DNA of 64,000 nt from Nocardia spumae (GTDB lineage: Bacteria > Actinomycetota > Actinomycetes > Mycobacteriales > Mycobacteriaceae): the NCBI RefSeq assembly GCF_020733635.1, contig NZ_JAJFZL010000001.1, positions 2,170,001 to 2,234,000 on the forward strand. The letters run 5' to 3'. The notes beneath the pieces were generated by a model. That model made no database searches and had not been told where the DNA came from. It saw only the letters and a program-made list of their open reading frames with translations. The translations under genes and the position numbers were made by a program. Shown in pieces: positions 8,857 through 17,151 of this stretch; within the stretch, counting starts at the first letter, position 1; each line of letters begins with the position of its first letter.

Positions 8857-9753
8857 GTGCCGAGTGACGATTTGCACTGGTTTCTGACCCTCGCCGAACT
8901 CGAGCGAGTCGGGGCGGCGGCCGATCGGCTGCATCTGGCGCAGCCGACGCTGTCGCGGATGCTCGCCCGGCTCGAACATCGGCTGGGTACCCGGTTGTTC
9001 GATCGGCACGGAAAACGGTTGTCCCTCAACGAATCCGGCCGCATCTTCTACGAGCACGCCCGCCGCGCCCAGGCCGAACTGGACGCGGCGAGCCGGGCGC
9101 TGGCGGATCTGGCGAATCCGGCCCGCGGCGTCGTACGGCTGTCGTTCGTGCATTCCTTCGGCGGGCGGGTGGTCCCGGAACTGGTCGCGGGCTTCCGGCG
9201 GCTGTCGGGGCGGATCACCTTCAGCCTCGACCAGGGCGCCGCTGGCGTGGTGGTCGACCGGGTGCTCGACGGCTCGGCCGATCTCGGCCTGACCTCGCCC
9301 AAACCCGCGACGTCCGGTCTGGGCTGGCACACGCTGTTCCGGCAGCGCCTGGCGTTGGGCGTGCCGGTGGATCATCGGCTGGCGGGGCGGCGGCAGATCC
9401 GGCTCGCCGAGGCCGCCGATGCCGAATTCATCGCCATGCCCACCGGATTCGGCATGCGCCGAATCCTCGACGAGCTCTGTGCGGCAGCCGATTTCCGGCC
9501 GCGCATCGTGATGGAGTCCAGTGATCTGGTCACCGTCTCGGGCCTGGTGGCCGCCGGACTCGGGGTCGCCCTGCTGCCCTGGGAGGAACCGGCGGTCCGG
9601 GGCCCGCAACCGGGTCCGGCACTGGTGCCGCTGTCGGATCCCGGCGCCGCGCGTGCGGTGGGATTGATCTGGTCGGCCGATGTGGTGCCGGGCGACGCGG
9701 TGCGGACGTTCCGTGATTTCGCGGTGGAGTGGGCGCGCCGGGCCGCTCGCTGA
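8857..9753 (+). CDS. LysR family transcriptional regulator
   Basis: A 298-residue LysR-type regulator. Residues 3-60 form the winged HTH (AADRLHLAQPTLSRMLARLEHRLG) and residues 90-290 the periplasmic-binding-protein-like effector domain. GTG 8857 is preceded by GGGAGC at about 7 nt. It is divergent from the MFS gene, with the operator candidate at 8813-8827 between them, the standard arrangement in which a LysR protein controls its neighbour in response to the transported compound or a related metabolite. The effector cannot be read from sequence. Confidence 0.92.
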   Translation: MPSDDLHWFLTLAELERVGAAADRLHLAQPTLSRMLARLEHRLGTRLFDRHGKRLSLNESGRIFYEHARRAQAELDAASRALADLANPARGVVRLSFVHSFGGRVVPELVAGFRRLSGRITFSLDQGAAGVVVDRVLDGSADLGLTSPKPATSGLGWHTLFRQRLALGVPVDHRLAGRRQIRLAEAADAEFIAMPTGFGMRRILDELCAAADFRPRIVMESSDLVTVSGLVAAGLGVALLPWEEPAVRGPQPGPALVPLSDPGAARAVGLIWSADVVPGDAVRTFRDFAVEWARRAAR

Positions 9754-9874
9754 TGGGTTCGCCCTCCACCGCTGTGAGCTGCGGCCGGAGATCTATTCAC
9801 TGGGCGGTGTCGGTGCCGCGCGATAGACTTTGAGGACAACTCGTTCGAGACCGGAAAGCAGGCCATAGACCCTT

Positions 9875-10996
9875 TTGCGAACATCAGGCGATATCGGCGA
9901 CCCGACAACCCCATCGACCGGCATCGGAGCCGGTTCCAACGGCAACGGTAGCGGCTCGGGTCCAGCGGCCCGGACGGTGCGCTCCAGTATCGAACTCGCT
10001 CCGGAATCCGTGTTCGGATTCCTCGGTTCCGCCGATGCGAACCTGCGGGAGCTCGAAGGTCTGCTCGACGCCGACATCCATGTGCGCGGCAATTCCGTCA
10101 CCCTCACCGGTAAGGCCGCGGATGTGGCCCTGGCCGAGCGGGTGGTCGAGCAACTGGTGGCGCTGACCGCGCACAATCGCGTCGTCACTCCGGAAGCGGT
10201 CCGGCATACGGTGTCGATGCTCACCGAGGGGTCGTCGGAATCGCCGGCCGAGGTGCTGAGTCTGGACATCATCGCGCGGCGCGGTAAGACCATCCGCCCC
10301 AAAACGCTCAACCAGAAGCGCTATGTCGACGCGATCGACGAGCACACCATCGTGTTCGGCATCGGTCCGGCCGGTACCGGTAAGACCTATCTCGCCGTTG
10401 CCAAGGCGGTGCAGGCGCTGCAGAGCAAGCAGGTCAGCCGCATCATCCTCACCCGGCCGGCGGTGGAGGCGGGTGAGCGGCTGGGCTTCCTCCCGGGCAC
10501 GCTGAACGAGAAGATCGATCCGTATCTGCGCCCGCTCTACGACGCCCTGCACGACATGATGGATCCGGAGGCGATTCCGAAGCTGATGGCCTCGGGTGTC
10601 ATCGAGGTCGCGCCGCTGGCGTACATGCGCGGACGCAGCCTCAACGATTCGTTCATCATCCTCGACGAGGCGCAGAACACCACGCCCGAGCAGATGAAGA
10701 TGTTCCTGACCCGGCTCGGCTTCGGTTCCAAGATCGTCGTCACCGGCGATGTCACCCAGGTCGATCTGCCGGGTGGGACCAAATCCGGTCTACGGGTGGT
10801 CAGCGACATCCTCACCGATATCGACGATATTCATTTCGCCGAGCTCACCTCCAGCGATGTGGTGCGCCACCGGCTGGTCTCGGACATCGTCGATGCCTAC
10901 GACCGTTACGAATCCGACGGGCGGCCACAGGTGGCTCGGCATTACCCGGGCAATCGCGCACAGCGGCGGGCCGCCGACAAGGCCGCGCGACGCTGA
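9875..10996 (+). CDS. phoH: PhoH family protein (ATPase)
   Basis: A 373-residue PhoH/PhoL-type protein, a cytosolic ATPase of the superfamily 1 helicase fold that in bacteria is linked to RNA and ribosome metabolism, usually beside ybeY. The N-terminal 150 residues hold a KH-like/exon-junction-like domain (FLGSADANLRELE, HVRGN). The ATPase core has Walker A GPAGTGKT at about 164-171 and Walker B FIILDEAQN. The start used is TTG 9875 (MRTSGDIG); GTG 9977 is an alternative that would remove a low-complexity Gly/Ser segment. TAGACT at 9824-9829 is a plausible -10 element. It heads the phoH-ybeY-CBS protein-era cluster, but a repeat-bearing promoter region separates it from ybeY. Confidence 0.92.
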   Translation: MRTSGDIGDPTTPSTGIGAGSNGNGSGSGPAARTVRSSIELAPESVFGFLGSADANLRELEGLLDADIHVRGNSVTLTGKAADVALAERVVEQLVALTAHNRVVTPEAVRHTVSMLTEGSSESPAEVLSLDIIARRGKTIRPKTLNQKRYVDAIDEHTIVFGIGPAGTGKTYLAVAKAVQALQSKQVSRIILTRPAVEAGERLGFLPGTLNEKIDPYLRPLYDALHDMMDPEAIPKLMASGVIEVAPLAYMRGRSLNDSFIILDEAQNTTPEQMKMFLTRLGFGSKIVVTGDVTQVDLPGGTKSGLRVVSDILTDIDDIHFAELTSSDVVRHRLVSDIVDAYDRYESDGRPQVARHYPGNRAQRRAADKAARR

Positions 10997-11012
10997 CCGG
11001 CGGGATGGTCTG

Positions 11013-11052
11013 GCATCCGCTGCCGCCTGCGGGCCTGCACCCCATTAGGCTG
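11013..11052. repeat. 40-bp direct repeat, copy 1
   Basis: First of two perfect 40-bp copies (GCATCCGCTGCC...ATTAGGCTG) with a 78-bp period between phoH and ybeY. Its end pairs with the following bases: CCCATTAGGC at 11041-11050 and GCCTAATGGG at 11063-11072 form a perfect 10-bp stem with a 12-nt loop, which could serve as a phoH terminator although no T-run follows. Confidence 0.9.
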
Positions 11053-11090
11053 TGTCGTTTGCGCCTAATGGGAGGGCCCTGCGTGGTTAC

Positions 11091-11130
11091 GCATCCGCTG
11101 CCGCCTGCGGGCCTGCACCCCATTAGGCTG
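11091..11130. repeat. 40-bp direct repeat, copy 2, carrying the ybeY -10 element
   Basis: Second perfect copy of the 40-bp repeat. Its last bases contain TAGGCT (11124-11129), which lies exactly 6 nt upstream of the ybeY GTG at 11136, the layout of a leaderless actinobacterial promoter. The repeat therefore carries, or has duplicated, the ybeY promoter. Copy 1 lacks the following start codon. Confidence 0.9.
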
Positions 11131-11135
11131 ACGGG

Positions 11136-11690
11136 GTGAGCATCGAGATCGCCAACGAGTCGGGTATCGACGTATCCGAGCCGGATCTGGTCAGTGTCGC
11201 GCGGTTCGCGATCGAGCGGATGGATGTCCATCCGGCGGCCGAATTGTCGATGGTGCTGGTCGATCTCGACACCATGGCCGACTTGCACATGCGGTGGATG
11301 GACCTGCCCGGTCCCACCGATGTGATGTCGTTCCCGATGGACGAGCTGGAACCGGGCGGCCGTCCCGACGGTGCCGAACCGGGCCCATCGATGCTCGGCG
11401 ATATCGTGCTGTGCCCGGAATTCGCCGCGGCGCAGGCCACCAAGGCGGGGCACTCCCTCGACCACGAACTGGCGTTGCTCACCGTGCACGGTGTCCTGCA
11501 CCTGCTCGGCTACGACCATGCCGAGCCGGAGGAGGAGAAGGTGATGTTCGGCCTGCAGAACCGCCTGCTGGCCGAATGGTACGAGAGTCTGCGTGAGGCC
11601 GCTCGCCGCGCCGAACTCGCCGAACGCGACCGCCGCCTGCTGGGCAAGACCGGATTCACCGCGCCGGGTGATCCTCTGGGCCCGGCGTGA
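11136..11690 (+). CDS. ybeY: rRNA maturation RNase YbeY
   Basis: YbeY is a metal-dependent endoribonuclease needed for 16S rRNA 3'-end maturation and 70S quality control. The 184-residue protein contains the zinc site H-G-x-x-H-x-x-G-x-D-H ([11 protein letters not shown]) near residues 113-123 and the family segment [12 protein letters not shown] charged C-terminal tail of about 40 residues is typical of actinobacterial YbeY. GTG 11136 follows TAGGCT by 6 nt, indicating a leaderless transcript starting inside the second 40-bp repeat. It belongs to the conserved phoH-ybeY-CBS protein-era cluster. Confidence 0.95.
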   Translation: MSIEIANESGIDVSEPDLVSVARFAIERMDVHPAAELSMVLVDLDTMADLHMRWMDLPGPTDVMSFPMDELEPGGRPDGAEPGPSMLGDIVLCPEFAAAQATKAGHSLDHELALLTVHGVLHLLGYDHAEPEEEKVMFGLQNRLLAEWYESLREAARRAELAERDRRLLGKTGFTAPGDPLGPA

Positions 11691-11770
11691 GCGGTCGGGC
11701 GCGGAGGGTCACCACGCGGCGCCGAGCTCACGCCGCGGCTGAGCACAGCGTGAGCGGTCGGGCGCGGAGG
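11685..11770. repeat. Pair of 23-bp direct repeats around the ybeY stop and next start
   Basis: GCGTGAGCGGTCGGGCGCGG followed by AGG occurs at 11685-11707, spanning the ybeY stop codon, and again at 11748-11770, just upstream of the next gene's GTG at 11779. The copies are identical with a 63-bp period. The second copy supplies the GGAGG-like ribosome-binding site of the downstream gene. A local duplication is the simplest reading. Confidence 0.85.
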
Positions 11771-11778
11771 CGGCGGCG

Positions 11779-13140
11779 GTGAGTCCGCTGATACCGCTGC
11801 TGCTGGCTATCCTGCTGGTGCCGGTCGGTGGTGTCTTCGCGGCGATCGATGCGGCCCTGATGACGGTCTCCCCGGCCCGGATCGAGGATTTGGTCCGTGA
11901 CGACCGGCCGGGTGCGCGCCGGTTGGCCCGGCTGACCACCGACCGCCCTCGATACGTCAACCTCATGGTGCTGTTGCGCCTGGCCTGCGAGATCGCCGCG
12001 ACGGTACTGCTGGTGGCGGCGTTGAGCGAGGTTCTCAGCTGGGGCTGGGCGCTGGCGGTGACGGCGGTGGTGATGGTGGTGGTCGATTACGTCGTCATCG
12101 GCGTCGGGCCGCGCACGCTGGGCCGGCAGCACGCGTACTCGATCTCGCTCGCGGCGGCCCTGCCGGTGCAGGCGATCGGTGCACTGCTGGGACCGGTGAG
12201 CCGGTTGCTGATCATTATCGGTAACGCCATCACCCCCGGTCGCGGATTTCGCAACGGCCCCTTCGCCTCCGAAGTCGAACTGCGCGAGATCGTGGATATG
12301 GCGCAGCAGAGTGGCGTGGTCGATTCCGAGGAGCGCCGGATGATCCAGTCGGTCTTCGAACTCGGCGACACCGCCGCCCGGGCGGTGATGGTGCCGCGCA
12401 CCGAGATGGTATGGATCGAAGCGGACAAGACGGTGTCGCAGGCGATGTCGCTGGCGGTGCGGTCCGGGCATTCGCGCATTCCGGTGATCGGTGAGAACGT
12501 CGACGACATTCTCGGCGTGGTGTACCTGAAAGACCTTGTGCCGTACGCGGATCGGGGCCGTGCGGTGCGAGTGCGAGCGGTGATGCGCCCGGCTGTGTTC
12601 GTCCCCGACTCCAAACCGCTCGACGCTCTGCTGGACGAGATGCAGCGCCGCCGCAACCACATGGCGCTGCTGGTGGACGAATACGGTGGCATCGCTGGTC
12701 TGGTCACCATCGAGGATGTGCTCGAGGAGATCGTGGGCGAGATCGCCGACGAATACGACACCGACGAGATCGCGCCGGTGGATGCCCTGGGCGGCGAGGT
12801 GTACCGGGTGTCGGCCCGGCTGCCGGTGGAGGATCTGGGCGAGCTGTTCGGACTCGATATCGAAGAAGACGATGTCGATACCGTCGGCGGGATGCTCGCA
12901 CACGCACTCGGCCGGGTGCCGCTGCCCGGATCGGAAGTGATCGTGCACGGGTTGCTGCTGCACGGGGAGGGCGGCGACGACGCCCGCGGCCGGGTGCGAG
13001 TGCACACGGTGGTCGCGCGCCGGGCGCCGGAACCCGAGGACGGCGCCGTCGCCGACGAGCCGGCCGGGGGAGATACCGAACATCAGGGGCGGGACGAGAC
13101 ATCGACACAAGAGGATGGAGCCGGCGATGACCGATGGTGA
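11779..13140 (+). CDS. Hemolysin family protein (CNNM/CorC, DUF21-CBS)
   Basis: A 453-residue inner-membrane protein of the CNNM/CorC family, linked to magnesium/cobalt efflux and divalent cation homeostasis. Order: a DUF21 membrane domain (residues 1-150, about four hydrophobic segments), two CBS domains (about 190-320, including VPRTEM and SGHSRIPV), then the CorC_HlyC domain (about 335-425, [15 protein letters not shown]). The tail is Asp/Glu/Gly-rich and disordered. GTG 11779 follows a GGAGG-like site. The 3' end overlaps the deaminase-like gene by 14 bp, so the run from here to era is a translationally coupled operon. Confidence 0.93.
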   Translation: MSPLIPLLLAILLVPVGGVFAAIDAALMTVSPARIEDLVRDDRPGARRLARLTTDRPRYVNLMVLLRLACEIAATVLLVAALSEVLSWGWALAVTAVVMVVVDYVVIGVGPRTLGRQHAYSISLAAALPVQAIGALLGPVSRLLIIIGNAITPGRGFRNGPFASEVELREIVDMAQQSGVVDSEERRMIQSVFELGDTAARAVMVPRTEMVWIEADKTVSQAMSLAVRSGHSRIPVIGENVDDILGVVYLKDLVPYADRGRAVRVRAVMRPAVFVPDSKPLDALLDEMQRRRNHMALLVDEYGGIAGLVTIEDVLEEIVGEIADEYDTDEIAPVDALGGEVYRVSARLPVEDLGELFGLDIEEDDVDTVGGMLAHALGRVPLPGSEVIVHGLLLHGEGGDDARGRVRVHTVVARRAPEPEDGAVADEPAGGDTEHQGRDETSTQEDGAGDDRW

Positions 13141-13492
13141 TACCGACCGACTGGATGCCGAGGACAGCAAACTACTGGTGCTGGCGCGCGGCGCGATGGG
13201 CCGCACCGGCGGCGCGGCCGGTGCCGCGATCCGGGACACCGACGGCCGGACCTACGCCGCCGGCGTGGTCGAGTTGACCGCGCTGCCGCTCAGCGCGCTG
13301 CAGGCCGCGGTGGCGGCCGCGATCTCCAGCGGCGCCGAGGGTTTCGAGGCCGCCGTCCTGGTCGGCGGGCAGGACACCGATCCGGGTGTGGCCGCGGTCC
13401 GTGAGGTGAGTGCCGCGGCGGCGATCATCGTCACCGATCGTAAGGGCGCCACCTACCGGCTCGTCGATGCCGGAACCGAGACCGCCCGATGA
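13127..13492 (+). CDS. Cytidine deaminase-like protein lacking zinc ligands
   Basis: A 121-residue protein at the position of Rv2365c in mycobacteria, between the CNNM/CorC gene and era. It follows the cytidine deaminase fold outline: [18 protein letters not shown] for the first strands, then [18 protein letters not shown] where true enzymes carry the CAE zinc and catalytic motif. Here that position reads LQA, and the later PCxxC pair is also absent, so zinc-dependent deamination seems unlikely. I start at ATG 13127 (GGAG 7 nt upstream) rather than ATG 13115. The stop overlaps the era start as ATGA, giving tight coupling. A regulatory or structural role is possible; the true function is unknown. 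Confidence 0.8.
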   Translation: MTDGDTDRLDAEDSKLLVLARGAMGRTGGAAGAAIRDTDGRTYAAGVVELTALPLSALQAAVAAAISSGAEGFEAAVLVGGQDTDPGVAAVREVSAAAAIIVTDRKGATYRLVDAGTETAR

Positions 13493-14412
13493 GCGATAGC
13501 CAGCAGCCCGGCGCGGGCGAATTCCGTTCCGGTTTCGTCTGTTTCGTCGGCAGGCCCAATACCGGCAAGTCCACGCTGACCAATGCCATGGTGGGTCAGA
13601 AGATCGCGATCACGTCCTCGCGGCCGCAGACCACCCGTCACACCATTCGCGGCATCGTGCATCGCGACCACGCCCAGCTGATCCTGGTCGACACCCCGGG
13701 CCTGCATCGGCCGCGCACACTGCTGGGACAGCGGCTCAACGATCTGGTGCGCGATACCTATTCCGAAGTCGACGTGATCGCGCTGTGTATTCCGGCCGAC
13801 GAGAAGATCGGACCGGGTGACCGCTGGATCGTGCAGCAGGTCAAGCAGATGGCGCCGAAGACGACGCTGATCGGCGTGGTCACCAAGATCGACAAGGTGG
13901 ACAAGCCGCAGATCGCCGAGCAGCTGCTCGCGGTCTCGCAGCTGCTGGGCCCCGAGGCCGAGGTGGTTCCGGTCTCGGCGGCCAAGGGTGAGCAGGTCGA
14001 ACTGCTCATCGACGTGATCGCCTCGAAGATGCCCGAGGGCCCGGCCTTCTACCCCGACGGGGAGCTGACCGACGAACCCGAGGAAACCCTGATGGCCGAG
14101 CTCATTCGCGAGGCCGCGCTCGAGGGTGTGCGCGATGAGCTCCCGCATTCGCTGGCGGTGGTGATCGAGGAGATCCTGCCGCGTGAGGAGCACGAGGGCA
14201 TGCTCGATGTGCACGCTCTGCTGTATGTCGAACGGCCCAGTCAGAAGGCGATCATCATCGGCAAGCGCGGCGCCCGGCTCAAGGAGGTCGGCACGGCGGC
14301 ACGCAAGCAGATCGAGCACATTCTCGGTACCCGCATCTATCTGCACCTGCACGTGAAGGTCGCCAAGGACTGGCAGCGCGATCCGAAACAGCTGGGCAAG
14401 CTGGGATTCTGA
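13489..14412 (+). CDS. era: GTPase Era
   Basis: Era is an essential GTPase that binds the 3' end of 16S rRNA during 30S assembly. The 307-residue protein has G1 GRPNTGKST (about 17-25), G3 DTPG, G4 TKID and a G5 VSAAKG, followed by the C-terminal KH RNA-binding domain with IIIGKRGARLKEVG (about residues 251-264). Start ATG 13489 overlaps the upstream stop (ATGA). With YbeY and RsmE nearby, this part of the window concentrates small-subunit maturation functions. Confidence 0.97.
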   Translation: MSDSQQPGAGEFRSGFVCFVGRPNTGKSTLTNAMVGQKIAITSSRPQTTRHTIRGIVHRDHAQLILVDTPGLHRPRTLLGQRLNDLVRDTYSEVDVIALCIPADEKIGPGDRWIVQQVKQMAPKTTLIGVVTKIDKVDKPQIAEQLLAVSQLLGPEAEVVPVSAAKGEQVELLIDVIASKMPEGPAFYPDGELTDEPEETLMAELIREAALEGVRDELPHSLAVVIEEILPREEHEGMLDVHALLYVERPSQKAIIIGKRGARLKEVGTAARKQIEHILGTRIYLHLHVKVAKDWQRDPKQLGKLGF

Positions 14413-14731
14413 TCGTCGTTCGGGCCTGCTCGGGCGCGGCGGCGAGCGGTGCCGCGGCGGACAGCGGGACACCCGCGACGATGCGGCGATCGACTCGAAT
14501 CGTTCCAGTTCCCGATCTTGTCCCAGGATCGAGCGCTCGGCTCCGCGTGTCAACGGCCCTTGCCGCCCCGGGGCGGGGATGTGTCACTTGCCCAAAGGAG
14601 ACACGGAACCGTCGCCGACCGCGGTGTGAAAACGCGTTGTAGTCGAATTGTGATGTGCGATCCCGGTATTTCCGCAGGAGTCCGCGGACTGTGTGCGCAC
14701 GCACATTCTGAGACAAGCCTACGATCCTGGC
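14413..14731. other. Non-coding gap after era
   Basis: 319 bp without a convincing gene. The first half is GC-rich. The second half is AT-richer (14625-14670). TACGAT at 14720-14725 lies 6 nt before the GTG of the next gene and is the likely -10 element of a leaderless transcript. No structured RNA is recognised. Confidence 0.5.
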
Positions 14732-15145
14732 GTGAAGTGGATGTCCCGGGCGTTCGGCTCGAAAGAGCTGCCGCCACAAGTGCGTTCGGATCTGGAATCG
14801 GAAGGGATCGTCGTATTCGGCCCGGTGAGTGGATCGCTGGCCAGACGCAATTACCGGACACCACTGCACTACGGTTCTTCCAGTTGGGAGAATATCGCGG
14901 GTGGGACCATCGGGATGAGCAGAAAGCGCCTGGTGATCTGGGGTAACGGCGAGGCTCTCGTCGATGTGTGGCTCGGCCATCCGGCCGTCACCATGGAATT
15001 GCAGGGTCCCGAGCGCATGCTCGTCGAGGCCGACCGGGGAGCGATCGATCCGATTCGCACCGGCTGGACCACGTTGATGCTTCGTACGATTCACGCGCCC
15101 CGCATCGCGCAACTGTATGCGGAGGGGCTGCCGCGCAGCGTGTGA
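14732..15145 (+). CDS. Conserved hypothetical protein (137 aa)
   Basis: A 137-residue soluble protein starting MKWMSRAFGSKELPP. It alternates strand-like segments (GIVVFGPVSGS, KRLVIWGNGEALVDVWLG) and ends in a basic helix. There is no signal peptide, membrane segment or recognised catalytic motif. GTG 14732 is chosen because TACGAT lies exactly 6 nt upstream, indicating a leaderless start; the frame is open to an ATG-less region further up. It sits between era and recO in the same direction, with its own promoter. I do not recognise the family. Confidence 0.7.
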   Translation: MKWMSRAFGSKELPPQVRSDLESEGIVVFGPVSGSLARRNYRTPLHYGSSSWENIAGGTIGMSRKRLVIWGNGEALVDVWLGHPAVTMELQGPERMLVEADRGAIDPIRTGWTTLMLRTIHAPRIAQLYAEGLPRSV

Positions 15146-15222
15146 GACCGCGACGTGTCCGTCGGTGACCGACCAGGGCGTGGGGTGCCCCCGCGGTCGG
15201 GGCGGCGTGGGAGACTGTTGGC

Positions 15223-15993
15223 GTGTTGTTGTATCGGGACCAGGCGATTGTGCTGCGTCAGCACAAACTGGGCGAGGCCGATCGCATCGTCACGCTGCTC
15301 ACTCGTCAGCACGGACTGGTGCGGGCGGTGGCCAAAGGGGTGCGCCGCACCCGGTCGAAGTTCGGGGCGCGGCTGGAGCCGTTCGCCTATATCGATGTGC
15401 AGTTGTACCCCGGGCGCAATCTCGATACCGTCACCCAGGTGCATACGGTGGAGGCCTTCGCCGCCGACATCGTCGCCGATTACGGTCGCTACACCACCGC
15501 CTGCGCGGTTCTGGAGACCGCCGAGCGGCTCGCCGGTGAGGAGCGCGCGCCCGCGCCCCGCCTGCACACCCTGACCGCCGGCGCCCTCCGCGCGATCGCC
15601 GCCGGGAAGCGCCCGCACGAGCTGATCCTCGACGCATTCCTGTTGCGTGCCATGGGTTTCGCGGGCTGGGCGCCGGCGCTGGACGAATGCGCGCGCTGCG
15701 CGACCCCCGGCCCGCACCGGGCCTTCCACGTGGCCGCCGGGGGAGCGGTCTGCGTCCATTGCCGCCCGCCCGGATCGGCCACCCCGTCCGTCGGTGTGCT
15801 GGAATTGATGAGTGCGTTGTGTCGCGGTGACTGGGCGGGTCTGGATGTGGTGGCCGAATCGATTCGCCGCCAGGCCAGTGGCCTGACCGCCGCCCATCTG
15901 CAATGGCATCTGGAACGGCAGTTGCGCACCCTGCCGCTGATCGAACGATCCCGGCCGCACGAGGCCGCCGAGCTGGACAGCCGGGTCGGCTGA
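15223..15993 (+). CDS. recO: DNA repair protein RecO
   Basis: RecO anneals ssDNA and, with RecR, loads RecA onto SSB-coated gaps in the RecFOR pathway. The 256-residue protein has the N-terminal OB fold (residues 1-80, including VLRQHKLGEADRIVTLLT) and a helical C-terminal domain with a four-cysteine zinc site (CARC at about 163 and CVHC at about 181). GTG 15223 lies 6 nt after GAGACT, a leaderless layout. The era-recO-uppS order is conserved in this group, here with a few inserted genes. Confidence 0.95.
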   Translation: MLLYRDQAIVLRQHKLGEADRIVTLLTRQHGLVRAVAKGVRRTRSKFGARLEPFAYIDVQLYPGRNLDTVTQVHTVEAFAADIVADYGRYTTACAVLETAERLAGEERAPAPRLHTLTAGALRAIAAGKRPHELILDAFLLRAMGFAGWAPALDECARCATPGPHRAFHVAAGGAVCVHCRPPGSATPSVGVLELMSALCRGDWAGLDVVAESIRRQASGLTAAHLQWHLERQLRTLPLIERSRPHEAAELDSRVG

Positions 15994-16002
15994 GCGGATC
16001 GC

Positions 16003-16878
16003 TCAGCCCAGGTCGTTCAGCTGGGTGACCGCCGGAGCCATCGCGTCGATCCACGCGGCCGGCGATCCGGTGGTGGGGGTGACGATGGCCATGTCGATGC
16101 CCAGCTTCGCGTAGTCGGCCATCGAACGGACGAACTCGTCGCGGGTATCCGGGCCCGGGCGCGGGTTGTTGGCCATGATCGTGGTGCGGATGGTGGCGAA
16201 GTCGCGGCCGACGTCGTCGCAGTGACGGCGCAGGACGTCCAGCTTGTGGGCCACGTCATCCGGCGAGGTGCCGAACAGGTTGCAGGCGTCGCCGTACTGG
16301 GCGACCAGTCGCAACGTCTTCTTCTCGCCGCTACCACCGATCAGCACCTTCGGCCGGTTGATCGGCTGCGGTGCGCACAGGGTCTCGGCCAGCTGGTAGT
16401 ACTTGCCCTCGAACGGGCCGTTGTTCCGCGGATCCCACATCTGCCCGCAGATCCGCAGCGTTTCCTCCACTCGTTCGAACCGCTCCGCGAGCGGCGGGAA
16501 GTCCACTCCGAGCCCGCGGTGCTCGCGTTCGAACCAGGCGGCGCCGAGGCCGAGTGTGGCCCGCCCGCCCGAGAGCACGTCGACCGTGGTGACGATCTTG
16601 GCGAGCAGCCCCGGATGCCGATAGGTCACACCGGTGACCAACAGCCCCAGCTCTACCGTGCTGGTCTGCGCGGCGAGATAGCCCAGGGTGGTGTAGCCCT
16701 CGAGCATGTTCGCCTCGGCGGGCAGGCCGGTCGGTTCGATCTGGAAGTAGTGATCCATGAACGACAGCCAGGAAACCCCGGCTTCCTCGACGGACCGGCC
16801 CACACGGGCCAGTTCCCCGGCGATCGCTGTGGTGCCGCCGTCGATATCGAAGATCGGGACATGAATGCCGAGTTCCAT
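16003..16878 (-). CDS. LLM class F420-dependent oxidoreductase
   Basis: A 291-residue luciferase-like monooxygenase-fold enzyme of the F420-type subfamily common in Nocardia and Mycobacterium. The TIM-barrel pattern is visible: MELGIHVPIFD, then VSWLSFMDHYFQI, VELGLLVTGVTYRHPGLLAKIVTTVDVLSGGR and LGLGAAWFEREHRGLG. The PKVLIGGSGEKKTLRLVAQYGDACNLF segment is characteristic of F420 members. The substrate is unknown. ATG 16878 has AGGAGAAC upstream. A striking MerR-type promoter precedes it (16916-16946), so expression is probably induced by an effector or stress through a MerR regulator encoded elsewhere. It is convergent with recO, 9 bp apart. Confidence 0.9.
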   Translation of the reverse strand: MELGIHVPIFDIDGGTTAIAGELARVGRSVEEAGVSWLSFMDHYFQIEPTGLPAEANMLEGYTTLGYLAAQTSTVELGLLVTGVTYRHPGLLAKIVTTVDVLSGGRATLGLGAAWFEREHRGLGVDFPPLAERFERVEETLRICGQMWDPRNNGPFEGKYYQLAETLCAPQPINRPKVLIGGSGEKKTLRLVAQYGDACNLFGTSPDDVAHKLDVLRRHCDDVGRDFATIRTTIMANNPRPGPDTRDEFVRSMADYAKLGIDMAIVTPTTGSPAAWIDAMAPAVTQLNDLG

Positions 16879-16915
16879 ACGAGTTCTCCTTGTCGATGCC
16901 TGACCTGCGGTTCGT

Positions 16916-16946
16916 ACGCTAAACCTTGGAGCGCACTCCAGGTCAA
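16916..16946 (-). promoter_or_regulatory. MerR-type promoter with 19-bp spacer
   Basis: On the minus strand: -35 TTGACC (16946-16941), a 19-bp spacer and -10 TAGCGT (16921-16916). The spacer carries the inverted repeat CTGGAG-TGCG-CTCCAAGG. A 19-bp spacer filled by a dyad is the hallmark of promoters activated by MerR-family proteins, which untwist the DNA. It drives the oxidoreductase starting at 16878. No merR gene is adjacent. Confidence 0.7.
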
Positions 16947-17151
16947 CCCCGAATCGCGGACCGGATCGCGAATTTCGCTCTGCGAGAAACGATGTGGGGT
17001 CACGGCACAGTCGCGCGGGCGGACGACGGCCGGAGGGCGCATCCGGAGTCGGCTCGGGATGATTCGGGCAGAGCGGCGGACCGCTGGGAGACGACCGGCG
17101 GCGCGGGGTACCTTCACCTGACGGTCATACCCAACCTTGGAGAAGGCTTCG

